Positions 8,568-17,062 of a stretch of DNA of 64,000 nucleotides are shown piece by piece. Every line of letters begins with the position of its first letter. Within the stretch, counting starts at the first letter, position 1. The translations under genes were made by a program, and so were the position numbers. The stretch lies in NCBI GenBank assembly GCA_030247855.1, contig JAPDRN010000165.1, positions 1 to 64,000 on the forward strand, in the 5' to 3' direction. Source of the DNA: Knufia peltigerae. Lineage: Eukaryota > Ascomycota > Eurotiomycetes > Chaetothyriales > Trichomeriaceae. The notes beneath the pieces were generated by a model that worked only from the letters and a program-made list of their open reading frames with translations, was not told where the DNA came from and made no database searches.

Positions 8568-9122
8568 TCAGTGACCCTCGCCAGCCGGGGCGGCGGTGGC
8601 CGGGATCTCGTCCTCGGCCGGCAGGTCCAGGCTGTAGGTGCAGCCGGCCAAGGTCTTGCCCGGGTGGGTGGCGACGGTGGATACGCTGAGGATGATCGAC
8701 TCGATCTGCGCCTCGCCGGTCTTCGGGTCGGTGACATCGCGGCTGACCAGCTCGCGCCCGGCCATGAACTTGCCGTCCTGGTCGTAGCCCGTTTCCAGCG
8801 CCAGCTGCCTGGCCAGCGGCCGCGGGTCGGCCTGGTCGAGCACGGCCATGATGCTGGCGCCGGCCACGGCCACGCGCTCGGTCAGCTGGCCGAACACGGT
8901 GATCGGACTGGCCAGGCGGTACTCGCTCATGAACTGATTGCCCTGTGGCAGCGGCTGCAGGCCGTGGGCCACCGCCTTCAGCGGATCGGCCAGCAGGGGT
9001 GCCAGCGCGGCATGCTCGGCCACGCCCTGGCGGCACTCGATCAGTGCAGGCAGGTCCAGCGGCGCGGCGGAGACGGCCGGGGCGACGACAAGCAGCATGG
9101 GCAGGAAACGCAGCGGTGACAT
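8568..9122 (-). CDS. Uncharacterised exported protein
   Basis: 184 residues beginning MSPLRFLPMLLVVAPAVSA, a clear signal peptide, so the mature protein should be periplasmic. Two cysteines in the mature part (in LIECRQG and LAGCTYS) could form a disulfide. I recognise no catalytic motif or family. The start at 9122 is chosen because the signal peptide begins there; upstream codons in frame are arginine-rich and unlike a protein of this kind. It lies in the same direction between the 9232-9810 gene and corC, with gaps of 109 and 64 bases, so it is probably in the operon. Confidence 0.75.
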   Translation of the reverse strand: MSPLRFLPMLLVVAPAVSAAPLDLPALIECRQGVAEHAALAPLLADPLKAVAHGLQPLPQGNQFMSEYRLASPITVFGQLTERVAVAGASIMAVLDQADPRPLARQLALETGYDQDGKFMAGRELVSRDVTDPKTGEAQIESIILSVSTVATHPGKTLAGCTYSLDLPAEDEIPATAAPAGEGH

Positions 9123-9231
9123 CGCGACAACATCCGATCGGCGGCGGCAAGGCTGTGCATGGTAACGGCGCCCGTCGCGGCCCGCGACCCATCGTGGCCG
9201 GGGCCGGTCAGCGCCGGGGCGCGGCCGGCAG

Positions 9232-9810
9232 CTATTCGAACCTGACCGGGAAGCCGAGCCGGGCTTCCAGGTGTGCACCCACCACCGATGCCGCCGCGCG
9301 GTTTGGGGCATCGTCATCGAGCTGCACGTACAGCTCGCCGGTCCGCACGTCCAGGCCGTAGCCCGTGATGTACGGCAGCTGGGCCAGCAACCAGTCACGC
9401 TGGGCCTGCATGCGTCGCCGCATCTCCGCCTCGGTCAACGCGGCACCGGTGCGGAAGTGCACGTACTGCGGGCCGTCCGCGCCGCCATGTACTTCATCTG
9501 CCACCGGTGCATCACCGGTCAATCGCACCACGATGTGCCAGCCCGGATCGTTTTCCACCCAGGCGCCCGCCAGCCGTGGCGCGTGCCGGACTTCCAGGCG
9601 CTCGATCAGCGCCCGTTGCTGGGCGGTGGCGACGGCCTGGCGGGTGTCCTGTTCGCTGCTGCCGAAAAAAGCGCGCAGCTCGGCGACCTTGGCACTGATG
9701 TCGGCCTCACTGTCGCTGGCGGGAAACGGTGAGGGCCGGTCAGGATCGGGCATCAGGCCTGCCCCGGACTGCAGCAGGGCGGAGAGCAATAGTGCGGACA
9801 TCAAGGTCAT
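9232..9810 (-). CDS. Uncharacterised exported protein
   Basis: 192 residues. The first 18 (MTLMSALLLSALLQSGAG) look like a signal peptide. The mature part is charged, has no cysteine, and contains HIVVRLTGDAPVADEV and a C-terminal VGAHLEARLGFPVRFE. The alternation of hydrophobic and polar residues in the latter half suggests a small alpha/beta domain. I do not recognise a family. Codon use is typical of the window, which supports it being real. It is co-directional with its neighbours (40 bases after the membrane protein gene upstream). Confidence 0.72.
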   Translation of the reverse strand: MTLMSALLLSALLQSGAGLMPDPDRPSPFPASDSEADISAKVAELRAFFGSSEQDTRQAVATAQQRALIERLEVRHAPRLAGAWVENDPGWHIVVRLTGDAPVADEVHGGADGPQYVHFRTGAALTEAEMRRRMQAQRDWLLAQLPYITGYGLDVRTGELYVQLDDDAPNRAAASVVGAHLEARLGFPVRFE

Positions 9811-9850
9811 TGGCGTTCCCGGGGCGGTATCACCCGTTGCAACGGCGGTG

Positions 9851-10459
9851 TCAGCCCTGCGGTGTCCGGTGCAGCAGCGCCCGCAGACGTTGTACCGAAC
9901 GATTGGCCACGGCGCGCAACGCCATCACCGGCAGGGTGAGCATCGCCGAGAGCAGTGCTATGTGGACCAGTTGCAGCACAGCGCGGGCCGCAACCTGCAG
10001 TGCACCAGGTTCCAGCAGCCAAGGCGGCAGGTCTGCACTGGCGTGGTGGGCAGCGCCCATATACACGGCAGCGAGCACGAACAGCGCGCACAGCTGCGCG
10101 CGCGTTGCATGGAAGAACGGCAGGCTGCCGCTTGCGCGGCCCAGGCGTTGCTGCAGGACCACGCGCCAGCTTACCGGTGCGGAGAACGCGCCGATCAGGA
10201 TCAGCACCATCGAGGTCATCCACAGCGTCGAGGTGCTGCTCACCGGCCCATGGCCACCAAGCAGATGCGGCCCGACCATGCTCGCGGCTACACCTGCCAG
10301 CAGGCTGGTCGGGGACAGCAGGGCCAGCGTGCGCAGCAGCCAGTGCCGGCCATCGGGATGGCGGGTGCTGACGCGGCGCACCACGTTGGCTGCCACGACC
10401 AGCAGCAGGGAGAAGATCGCACTTCCGGCCAGCAGTGGCCCCATGTCGCCCATCATCAT
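9851..10459 (-). CDS. Uncharacterised multi-pass membrane protein
   Basis: 202 residues with about four or five hydrophobic segments (roughly 8-25, 42-65, 78-100, 122-140 and 155-180), so an integral inner-membrane protein. Arginine/histidine-rich loops lie between segments. No family motif was recognised. The start is the first of three consecutive ATG codons; GGAG sits 6 bases upstream. It follows ybeY after 47 bases in the same direction. It is not part of the enteric ybeZ-ybeY-ybeX cluster, so this is a lineage-specific insertion into a conserved operon. Confidence 0.75.
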   Translation of the reverse strand: MMMGDMGPLLAGSAIFSLLLVVAANVVRRVSTRHPDGRHWLLRTLALLSPTSLLAGVAASMVGPHLLGGHGPVSSTSTLWMTSMVLILIGAFSAPVSWRVVLQQRLGRASGSLPFFHATRAQLCALFVLAAVYMGAAHHASADLPPWLLEPGALQVAARAVLQLVHIALLSAMLTLPVMALRAVANRSVQRLRALLHRTPQG

Positions 10460-10506
10460 CCATGTCTCCGGGGAGGTTGCAGGCGCAGGATAGCGCCGTG
10501 CGAGGC

Positions 10507-10992
10507 TCAGCGCTCGCCGGCGTAGGGATCGTCGATGCCGAGCTCGGCCAGGATTTCGCGCTCCAGCTGTTCCATCGCCTCGGCTTCCTTGTCGTCCTCG
10601 TGGTCCCAGCCAAGCAGGTGCAGCACGCCGTGCACGGTCAGGTGCGCGTAGTGGGCGTTGAGCACTTTGCCCTGCTCCTCGGCTTCACGCGCCACCACCG
10701 GTGCGCAGATCACCAGGTCGCCCAGCAGCGGGAACTTGACGCCCTTGGGCAGGCCCTCCGGCACGTCGGCCGGGAAGCTCAGCACGTTGGTGGCGTAGTC
10801 CTTGCCCCGGTAGTGCCGGTTCAACGACTGCCCTTCCTTGCTGTCGACCACGCGGATGGCCAGGTCCGCCTCGCGGATCCGGCCCTTCAGCGCCGCCGCC
10901 ACCCACTTGCGGAAGCTGACGGCCGAGGGCAGGCCGGCACGGGGCAGGGCATAGTTGACGGCGACATCCAGTCGTACGGGACCACGGGTCAT
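10507..10992 (-). CDS. ybeY: Endoribonuclease YbeY (rRNA maturation factor)
   Basis: 161 residues. YbeY is a single-strand endoribonuclease needed for 3' maturation of 16S rRNA and for ribosome quality control. The diagnostic zinc site is complete: His121, His125 and His131 in HGVLHLLGWDH. The conserved NVLSFP segment is also present (about residues 69-74). Its start overlaps the phoH stop by four bases, the same coupling as in many proteobacteria, so the two proteins are made together. Confidence 0.95.
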   Translation of the reverse strand: MTRGPVRLDVAVNYALPRAGLPSAVSFRKWVAAALKGRIREADLAIRVVDSKEGQSLNRHYRGKDYATNVLSFPADVPEGLPKGVKFPLLGDLVICAPVVAREAEEQGKVLNAHYAHLTVHGVLHLLGWDHEDDKEAEAMEQLEREILAELGIDDPYAGER

Positions 10993-11975
10993 GGAGTCGC
11001 TCCAGGTTGGATCTCATGCAGGTCGCGGCGGTCGTAGGCACTGACGATGCGCGCCACCAGCGGGTGGCGGACCACGTCGCGGGCTTCGAAGAAGGTGAAG
11101 CTGACACCGTCCACGTCGCGCAGCACGTCGATCGCATCACGCAGGCCGGATTTCACGTGCTTGGGCAGGTCGGTCTGGGTCAGGTCACCGGTGACCACCG
11201 CAGTGGAGCCGAAGCCCAGGCGGGTCAGGAACATCTTCATCTGTTCGATGGTGGTGTTCTGCGCTTCGTCCAGGATCACGAACGCATCGTTCAGCGTGCG
11301 GCCGCGCATATAGGCCAGCGGCGCGATCTCGATGACGTTCTTTTCCAGCAGCTTGAGCACCTTTTCCACACCCAGCATCTCATACAGGGCGTCGTACAGC
11401 GGTCGCAGGTACGGGTCGACCTTCTGGCTCAGGTCGCCGGGCAGGAAGCCCAGCTTCTCGCCGGCTTCGACCGCCGGACGCACCAGGATCAGGCGCTGCA
11501 CGCGCGATTCGTTCAGTGCTTCCACCGCGCTGGCCACGGCCAGGAAGGTCTTGCCGGTACCGGCCGGGCCGATGCCGAAGTTGATGTCGTGGCTGACGAT
11601 CTGGTGCAGGTAGCGGCTCTGGTTGGAACCACGCCCGCGCACGGTACCGCGCTTGACCTTGATCGCCACGTCCTGCGCTTCGTAGGAGCGGTCGGCGATC
11701 TGTTCGATGTTTGCCGCGTTCAGGCGCAGGTGGATGCCGTGGCTGTCGAAGGTGGTCTCGGCGGCCTCTTCATACAGCGCCTCGATCAGCTTCTGCGCCT
11801 CTGCACTGGCTTCAGTCGGGCCGCTGATGCGGAACACGAAGCCACGGTTGGCGATTTCCACGCCAAGCTTCAGTTCGATCTGGCGAAGGTGGCCGTCGAA
11901 CGGACCGCACAGGTTGGCCAGCTGCGCGTTGTCTTCCGGCGACAGGGTGAAGTCTCGATGCTCGATGCTTTTCAT
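10989..11975 (-). CDS. ybeZ: PhoH-family ATPase (YbeZ)
   Basis: 328 residues. PhoH-like P-loop ATPase/putative helicase that partners YbeY in RNA metabolism. Walker A GPAGTGKT is at 136-143 and Walker B VILDEAQN at 233-240; an N-terminal KH-like region lies at about 1-110. The start MKSIEHRDF at 11975 gives the usual family length; the frame is open to 12125, but that part is unlike PhoH and overlaps the DnaA-box-like array. It is the first gene of the long minus-strand operon ending with corA. Confidence 0.93.
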   Translation of the reverse strand: MKSIEHRDFTLSPEDNAQLANLCGPFDGHLRQIELKLGVEIANRGFVFRISGPTEASAEAQKLIEALYEEAAETTFDSHGIHLRLNAANIEQIADRSYEAQDVAIKVKRGTVRGRGSNQSRYLHQIVSHDINFGIGPAGTGKTFLAVASAVEALNESRVQRLILVRPAVEAGEKLGFLPGDLSQKVDPYLRPLYDALYEMLGVEKVLKLLEKNVIEIAPLAYMRGRTLNDAFVILDEAQNTTIEQMKMFLTRLGFGSTAVVTGDLTQTDLPKHVKSGLRDAIDVLRDVDGVSFTFFEARDVVRHPLVARIVSAYDRRDLHEIQPGATP

Positions 11976-12057
11976 TGCTTGGGGTGGGGCGGGGTCGCCG
12001 TCCACCGCGATGGAGTCAGGGACGACAAGGGTAACGCGCGAGGCGGCAGGACGACAG

Positions 12058-12216
12058 TTCTCCACACCGGGTGTGGACCGGCGCCGAAGAAACCTGTGGA
12101 TAGTCCTTTGCAGGGCTTGTGCCACAAGGAAGATGATGCGGTGGTGAAAATTGTGCCAGTGCCAGCAGGGTTCTCCACATGCGGTGTGGACGGTGTTGCC
12201 GTGAACCTGTGGATAG
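12058..12216. promoter_or_regulatory. Duplicated array of DnaA-box-like sites
   Basis: Two 46-base units start at 12058 and 12171, 113 bases apart. Each has, in order, TTCTCCACA, then GGTGTGGAC, then AACCTGTGGATAG. Those blocks are identical in both units, while the spacers between them differ in sequence but keep the same length. TTCTCCACA and CTATCCACA (reverse of TGTGGATAG) each match 8 of 9 bases of the E. coli DnaA box TTATCCACA, at 12058-12066, 12095-12103, 12171-12179 and 12208-12216. The GGTGTGGAC blocks form inverted pairs with the first box of each unit. The array lies between the divergent phoH and exporter genes. Binding by DnaA is inference. Confidence 0.55.
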
Positions 12217-12254
12217 GTGGCAGCGAGCCTTGCGGCAGTGGCGTTGCCGGCGGC

Positions 12255-12271
12255 TGATCAATTATTGACCA
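12255..12271. promoter_or_regulatory. Candidate operator upstream of the ABC exporter
   Basis: An inverted repeat TGATCAA-TTA-TTGACCA (6 of 7 arm bases pair) lies 69 bases before the exporter's first gene. The symmetry and size suit a TetR-type repressor, as reported for similar YbhGFSR-like exporters, but no regulator gene is adjacent. Confidence 0.35.
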
Positions 12272-12339
12272 GCCCTGTTCTGGATCATTGCGGGTGCACA
12301 GGGAGCATGGCACCGTGGCGCCATCGGAGGAGGTGGCGC

Positions 12340-13296
12340 ATGGCCGTGGGCACGTGGATGCGCAGGATGGGGCTGCTGGGCAGCTGCCTGCTGGCGGGCT
12401 GCGGCGAAGCACCGCCGGCGGCACTGGGTACGCTCGAGTGGGACCGGATCAGCATTCCCGCACCGGCGGCGGAAGTGATCAGTGCCGTCGACGTGCGCGA
12501 GGGGCAGGCGGTCAAGGCCGGCGCGCTGCTGATGCGCCTGGACCCTGCCCGTGGCGCCGCCCAGTTCGACGCCGCGCAGGCCGAAACCGCCCGCGTGCAG
12601 GCACAGCTTGAAGAACTGCAGGTGGGCCCGCGTCCGGAGCAGATCGCCCAGGCGCAGGCACAGCTTACGGCGCTGCGCGCGCAGGCGGCGGAAGCCACCG
12701 CGTACTACCGCCGGGTGCAACCGCTGGCCCGTCAGCGGCTGGTCGCTGCCGCCGACCTGGACCGGGCCCGCGCGGCCGCCGACAACGCCGTGGCCAGCGT
12801 GCGCGCTGCCGAACAGGCGTGGCTGGAGCTGCAGCGCGGCAACCGTCGTGAGGACATTGCCCAGGGCCAGGCCACCTCCCGGGCAACGCAGGCACAGCAG
12901 GTAGTGCAGGCCGTCAACCTGCAGAAGCTGCAGTTGCGCGCGCCGCGCGATGGCGTGGTCGATGCGTTGCCGTACCGGCAGGGCGACCAGGCACCGATCG
13001 GTGCGCCGTTGGTGGTGATGCTGGTGGGCGAACGCCCGTATGCGCGCGTGTACCTGCCCCAGCCATTGCGCCTGCAGGTTAAGGTGGGGCAGGGAGCGCA
13101 GGTGCAGCTGGATGGCGCGAACACCGTGTTGAAGGGGCATGTGCGGTCGATCCGCAGCGAGCCTTCCTTTACGCCGTACTACGCGTTGACCGGTGATGAC
13201 GTCTCGCGGCTGAGTTACCTGGCTGAGATCGAGATTGATGACAGTGCGGACACGCAGGCTCTGCCCGCGGGGCTGCCGGTGCAGGTGCGTTTCTGA
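12340..13296 (+). CDS. HlyD-family periplasmic adaptor (membrane fusion lipoprotein)
   Basis: 318 residues. The N-terminus ends in a lipobox (LLAG-Cys21), so the protein should be a lipid-anchored periplasmic adaptor. It has the HlyD/YbhG layout: a biotinyl-lipoyl-like half (about 35-75), a long alanine/glutamine-rich coiled coil (about 75-215), the second lipoyl half (LRAPRDGVVDALPYRQGDQA), and a beta-barrel domain to the end. The start at 12340 is fixed by GGAGGAGG at 12326-12333; the frame is open upstream without a ribosome site. It heads a three-gene exporter operon. Confidence 0.88.
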   Translation: MAVGTWMRRMGLLGSCLLAGCGEAPPAALGTLEWDRISIPAPAAEVISAVDVREGQAVKAGALLMRLDPARGAAQFDAAQAETARVQAQLEELQVGPRPEQIAQAQAQLTALRAQAAEATAYYRRVQPLARQRLVAAADLDRARAAADNAVASVRAAEQAWLELQRGNRREDIAQGQATSRATQAQQVVQAVNLQKLQLRAPRDGVVDALPYRQGDQAPIGAPLVVMLVGERPYARVYLPQPLRLQVKVGQGAQVQLDGANTVLKGHVRSIRSEPSFTPYYALTGDDVSRLSYLAEIEIDDSADTQALPAGLPVQVRF

Positions 13297-13316
13297 ATCC
13301 GGTCGATGACATCGCC

Positions 13317-14240
13317 GTGCGCGCGCGGGGCCTGAGCCGCCGCTTCGGCGATCTGCTGGCGGTGGACAGCGTCGACCTGCAGGTGCCGCGTGGCCAGGTA
13401 TACGGCTTCCTCGGCCCGAACGGCTCGGGCAAGTCGACCACCATCCGCATGCTGTGCGGGCTGCTTGAACCAAGCGCGGGCGAGATCGAAGTGCTGGGCC
13501 TGGCGATCCCGGTGCAGGCCGAAGCGTTGCGCCGTCGCATCGGCTACATGACCCAGCGCTTTTCGTTGTACGAAGACCTGTCGGTGCGGGAGAACCTGGA
13601 ATTCCTGGCTGCCATCCAGGACCTACCAGGGGTGCAGGCGCGGCAGCGGGTCGATGCGCTGCTGCAGCAGTACCGCCTGCAGGACCGCCAGGTGCAGTTG
13701 GCAGGCACCCTCAGCGGCGGGCAGAAGCAGCGGCTGGCGCTGGCCGGTGCGGTGATCCATGCGCCGGAACTGCTGTTCCTGGATGAGCCCACCAGTGCGG
13801 TCGATCCTGAGTCGCGGCGCGATTTCTGGGAGGCGCTGTTCGAACTCGCCGATGCCGGCACCACGGTGCTGGTGTCCACCCACTACATGGACGAGGCCGA
13901 ACGCTGCCACCGGCTGGCGATTCTCGATCGCGGTGCCCTGGTGGCCGATGGCACCCCGGCCGAGCTGTGCGCGCAGCTGCAGGGTCGTACCCTGAAAGTC
14001 ACCGCCTCGCAGCCCCGGCAGGCCAGCCGCGCGCTGGCGGCGTTGCCGGGTGTGCTCAGCGTGGCCCAGATCGGCACCGAACTGCGCGTGCTGTGCAGCG
14101 AGGGCGCGGCCGATACCAGCGTGCTGGCGCAGGCACTTGCCGCCGCTGATCCACAGGCCAGGATCGAACCGGTGGCGCCCAACCTGGAAGACGTATTCGT
14201 TGCCGCCACCCGTGGCCGTGGTCGGGAGCCTGCTGCATGA
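13317..14240 (+). CDS. ABC exporter ATP-binding protein (YbhF/CcmA type)
   Basis: 307 residues from the GTG at 13317. Walker A GPNGSGKST (33-41), Q-loop Gln80, LSGGQ (132-136) and Walker B LLFLDEPTS (152-160) are all present, followed by a DrrA/YbhF-like C-terminal region. It has a single nucleotide-binding domain, unlike E. coli YbhF with two. The start is uncertain: neither the GTG nor a CTG at 13293 (overlapping the upstream stop) has a good ribosome site; the CTG would add eight residues (LNPVDDIA). It should pair with the permease downstream, with which it overlaps by four bases. Confidence 0.88.
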   Translation: MRARGLSRRFGDLLAVDSVDLQVPRGQVYGFLGPNGSGKSTTIRMLCGLLEPSAGEIEVLGLAIPVQAEALRRRIGYMTQRFSLYEDLSVRENLEFLAAIQDLPGVQARQRVDALLQQYRLQDRQVQLAGTLSGGQKQRLALAGAVIHAPELLFLDEPTSAVDPESRRDFWEALFELADAGTTVLVSTHYMDEAERCHRLAILDRGALVADGTPAELCAQLQGRTLKVTASQPRQASRALAALPGVLSVAQIGTELRVLCSEGAADTSVLAQALAAADPQARIEPVAPNLEDVFVAATRGRGREPAA

Positions 14241-15349
14241 GCATGCGACGGCTATGGGCGATCATGCTCAAGGAACTGCGGCAACTGCGCCGTGACCGCA
14301 TCACCCTGGCGATGATCGTCGGCATCCCGGTGATGCAGCTGCTGCTGTTCGGCTATGCGATCAACCTCAACCTGCGGCACCTGGATGCCGGCATCGCCGA
14401 TCAGGCCAACAGCGCGGCGTCGCGCGCGCTGGTGCAGGACATGGTCGCCACCGGCGTGATCACGCCGCGCGCGCAGGCCTATACGCCCGATCAGCTGATG
14501 GAGGCGTTGCGACGGGGCCGGATCAGCGTGGGCATCGTCATTCCCGCCGATTTCGAACGACGCCGCTATGAAGACCGCGAAGCGGTGCAGGTGCTGGTCG
14601 ACGGCAGCGACACGGTGGTGCAGAGTGCGGCGATCCAGCTGGCGCAGGTGCCACTGGACACGCGCCCGACCAGCAACACACGGCCGCTGCGCGAAGGCAG
14701 CATCGCCAGCGGGCAGGTAAGCGTCATCAGTTTCTACAACCCGCAACGGCGCTCAGCGGTGAACATCGTGCCCGGCCTGATCGGAGTGATCCTGACCATG
14801 ACCCTGGTGATGTTCACCGCAGTGGCGGTGGTGCGCGAACGCGAGCGCGGCAACATGGAACTGCTGATCGCCACGCCGGTATCGCGCAGCGAACTGATGG
14901 TCGGCAAGGTGTTGCCCTATGCGGCGATCGGTCTACTGCAGACCACGCTGGTACTGCTGCTGGGAACCTGGTTGTTCGAGGTTCCGATTCGCGGCAGCCT
15001 GGTTGATGTCTATCTGGCCGCGGTGCTGCTGGTGCTGGCCAATCTGGCGCTGGGCCTGTTGATTTCCACGCGCGCGCGGTCGCAGTTCCAGGCCATGCAG
15101 ATGACCCTGTTCCTGTTCCTGCCGTCGATCCTGTTGTCAGGTTTCATGTTCCCGTTCGCCGGCATGCCCAGGCCAGTGCAGTGGCTGGCGGAAGTACTGC
15201 CGCTCACCCATTTCCTGCGCCTGGTGCGCGGCATCATGCTGCGCGGGGCCTCGCTGTGGGAGCTGTGGCCGGACGCACTGGCACTGCTGGTGTTCATCGT
15301 GGCGATGATGACCCTGGCCATCCTGCGCTTCCGCAAGCGGCTGGATTGA
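14237..15349 (+). CDS. ABC-2 type exporter permease (YbhR/YbhS type)
   Basis: 370 residues: one membrane segment near residues 25-47, a large periplasmic loop (about 50-165), then five segments in the C-terminal half, the ABC-2 permease layout. A conserved RERERGNMELLIATPVSRSE segment (near residues 197-216) precedes the membrane core. With only one permease gene the transporter is probably a homodimer, linked through the lipoprotein adaptor to an outer-membrane channel encoded elsewhere. Substrate unknown; relatives export drugs or lipophilic compounds. Confidence 0.88.
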   Translation: MSMRRLWAIMLKELRQLRRDRITLAMIVGIPVMQLLLFGYAINLNLRHLDAGIADQANSAASRALVQDMVATGVITPRAQAYTPDQLMEALRRGRISVGIVIPADFERRRYEDREAVQVLVDGSDTVVQSAAIQLAQVPLDTRPTSNTRPLREGSIASGQVSVISFYNPQRRSAVNIVPGLIGVILTMTLVMFTAVAVVRERERGNMELLIATPVSRSELMVGKVLPYAAIGLLQTTLVLLLGTWLFEVPIRGSLVDVYLAAVLLVLANLALGLLISTRARSQFQAMQMTLFLFLPSILLSGFMFPFAGMPRPVQWLAEVLPLTHFLRLVRGIMLRGASLWELWPDALALLVFIVAMMTLAILRFRKRLD

Positions 15350-15353
15350 GGCC

Positions 15354-15450
15354 ATGCCGACCAACGGTCGGCATCCACCCCGGTAGGTGCGACCGTTGGT
15401 CGGCACACCTCAATCCCTCGGTGGGTGCCGACCGTTGGTCGGCACACCTT
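15354..15450. repeat. Cluster of three SMAG-type REP palindromes
   Basis: Three related hairpins: ATGCCGACC-AAC-GGTCGGCAT (15354-15374), a copy preceded by GTAG (15383-15410) with a one-base change in the left arm, and GTGCCGACC-GTT-GGTCGGCAC (15425-15445). They fill the gap between the convergent exporter permease and miaB and probably act as transcript ends. The last base pairs overlap the miaB stop codon. Confidence 0.8.
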
Positions 15451-16867
15451 ATTCCGCCACCACGCGGCCGCGCAGCGAATTGGTCAACGCTTCAGTGATC
15501 ACCACGTCCACGAACTGGCCGATCAGGCGCGGGTGCGCTGGGAAGTTCACCGAACGCATGTTCTCGGTCTTGCCGGTCAGTTCGTTCGGGTTCTTGCGTG
15601 AAGGTCCTTCCACCAGCACGGTCTGTACGCTGCCGACCATCTTTTCGGAAATGCTTGCGGCATGCGCGTTGATGCGTTCCTGCAGGCGCGACAGGCGTGC
15701 ATGCTTTTCCGCATCGCTGATCGTGTCTTCCAGGTCCGCGGCCGGGGTGCCCGGGCGACGCGAATAGATGAAGGAGAAGCTGTGGTCGAAGCCGATGTCC
15801 TCGATCAGTTTCATGGTCTTCTCGAAATCCGCATCGGTCTCGCCGGGGAAACCGACGATGAAGTCCGAACTGATCGAGATGTCCGGGCGTACCGCACGCA
15901 GCTTGCGGATCTTCGACTTGAATTCCAGTGCGGTGTAGCCACGCTTCATCGCCGACAGCACGCGGTCGCTGCCCGCCTGCACCGGCAGGTGCAGGAAGTT
16001 GGCCAACTGCGGTACATCGCGGAACGCATCGATCAGCGAATCGCTGAACTCCAACGGGTGCGAGGTGGTGAAGCGGATGCGACCGACACCATCGATCTCG
16101 GCGATGGTGCGGATCAGCAGGCCGAGGTCGGCGAACTCGCTGTCGCCATAGGGGCCGCGGTAGGCGTTGACGTTCTGGCCGAGCAGGTTGATTTCGCGCA
16201 CGCCCTGCGCAGCGAGCTGCGCCACTTCCACCACCACGTCCTCGAACGGGCGGCTGACTTCGGTACCGCGCGTGTAGGGCACCACGCAGAACGAGCAGTA
16301 CTTGGAGCAGCCTTCCATGATCGACACGAACGCCGACGCGCCATCGGCACGTGGTTCGGGCATGCGATCGAACTTCTCGATTTCCGGAAAGCTGATGTCC
16401 ACCTGCGGGCGCTGCTGTTCGCGACGGGCGCGGATCAGCTCCGGCAGGCGATGCAGTGTCTGCGGGCCGAACACCAGGTCGACGAACGGCGCACGCTTGA
16501 TGATCGCCTCGCCTTCCTGCGACGCGACGCAGCCGCCGACGCCGATGATGACCTCGCGGCCCTGGTTCTTCAGGCTCTTCCAGACGCCCAGCTGGCTGAA
16601 CACCTTTTCCTGCGCCTTTTCGCGGATCGAGCAGGTGTTGACCAGGATGACGTCGGCGTCTTCCGGGCGGTCGGTCAGTTCCAGGCCATCGCTGGCGGCG
16701 AGCACGTCGGCCATCTTGGCCGAGTCGTACTCATTCATCTGGCAACCGTGGGTCTTGATGTACAGCTTGCCTTTCACCTGGTCGGGCTTGCGCGGACCAG
16801 AGGGCAGGGCAACGAGCGGAGTGCCGCCCTGGGCGGCGGGCGGAAAGACGTCTGGCGTCCCGGTCAT
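15449..16867 (-). CDS. miaB: tRNA-2-methylthio-N6-dimethylallyladenosine synthase MiaB
   Basis: 472 residues. Radical-SAM methylthiotransferase that adds the 2-methylthio group to i6A37 of tRNAs reading U-starting codons. Auxiliary-cluster cysteines are Cys42, Cys79 and Cys113; the radical-SAM cluster CxxxCxxC is Cys187, Cys191 and Cys194 (EGCSKYCSFC). A C-terminal TRAM domain follows. In E. coli miaB lies directly upstream of ybeZ-ybeY-ybeX; here the exporter operon separates them, a sign of local rearrangement. The N-terminal 30 residues before KGKLYIKTHGCQM are variable in the family, so the start could be somewhat later. Confidence 0.95.
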   Translation of the reverse strand: MTGTPDVFPPAAQGGTPLVALPSGPRKPDQVKGKLYIKTHGCQMNEYDSAKMADVLAASDGLELTDRPEDADVILVNTCSIREKAQEKVFSQLGVWKSLKNQGREVIIGVGGCVASQEGEAIIKRAPFVDLVFGPQTLHRLPELIRARREQQRPQVDISFPEIEKFDRMPEPRADGASAFVSIMEGCSKYCSFCVVPYTRGTEVSRPFEDVVVEVAQLAAQGVREINLLGQNVNAYRGPYGDSEFADLGLLIRTIAEIDGVGRIRFTTSHPLEFSDSLIDAFRDVPQLANFLHLPVQAGSDRVLSAMKRGYTALEFKSKIRKLRAVRPDISISSDFIVGFPGETDADFEKTMKLIEDIGFDHSFSFIYSRRPGTPAADLEDTISDAEKHARLSRLQERINAHAASISEKMVGSVQTVLVEGPSRKNPNELTGKTENMRSVNFPAHPRLIGQFVDVVITEALTNSLRGRVVAE

Positions 16868-16972
16868 GGCGCTTAATCCATTCGGGTGGCGGGAAAGGGG
16901 GCGATTCTACCCGCATCCCGTACCGCCCGCCTTGCCCCTGAAGCGCCGAGCACACGCGCGGCGGGATTCTCA

Positions 16973-17051
16973 GTAGAGCCAGGCCATGCCTGGCTGCATT
17001 CCGTCCGGTAGGCGCGGCGGACTGGTTCATCCACGCACGGCGTGGATCTAC
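16973..17051. repeat. Pair of SMAG-type REP palindromes
   Basis: GTAG followed by AGCCAGGC-CAT-GCCTGGCT (16973-16995) and, 34 bases on, ATCCACGC-ACG-GCGTGGAT followed by CTAC (17029-17051). The two tips point outward in opposite orientation, the paired arrangement known for REP elements. They separate miaB and the glutathione transferase gene. Confidence 0.8.
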
Positions 17052-17062
17052 TGCAACCCCGG

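Noticed and set aside
15354..15450. Regularly repeated palindromes resembling a CRISPR array
   Set aside because: Only three copies, no uniform spacers, no cas genes, and the same hairpins occur singly across the window as REP elements.
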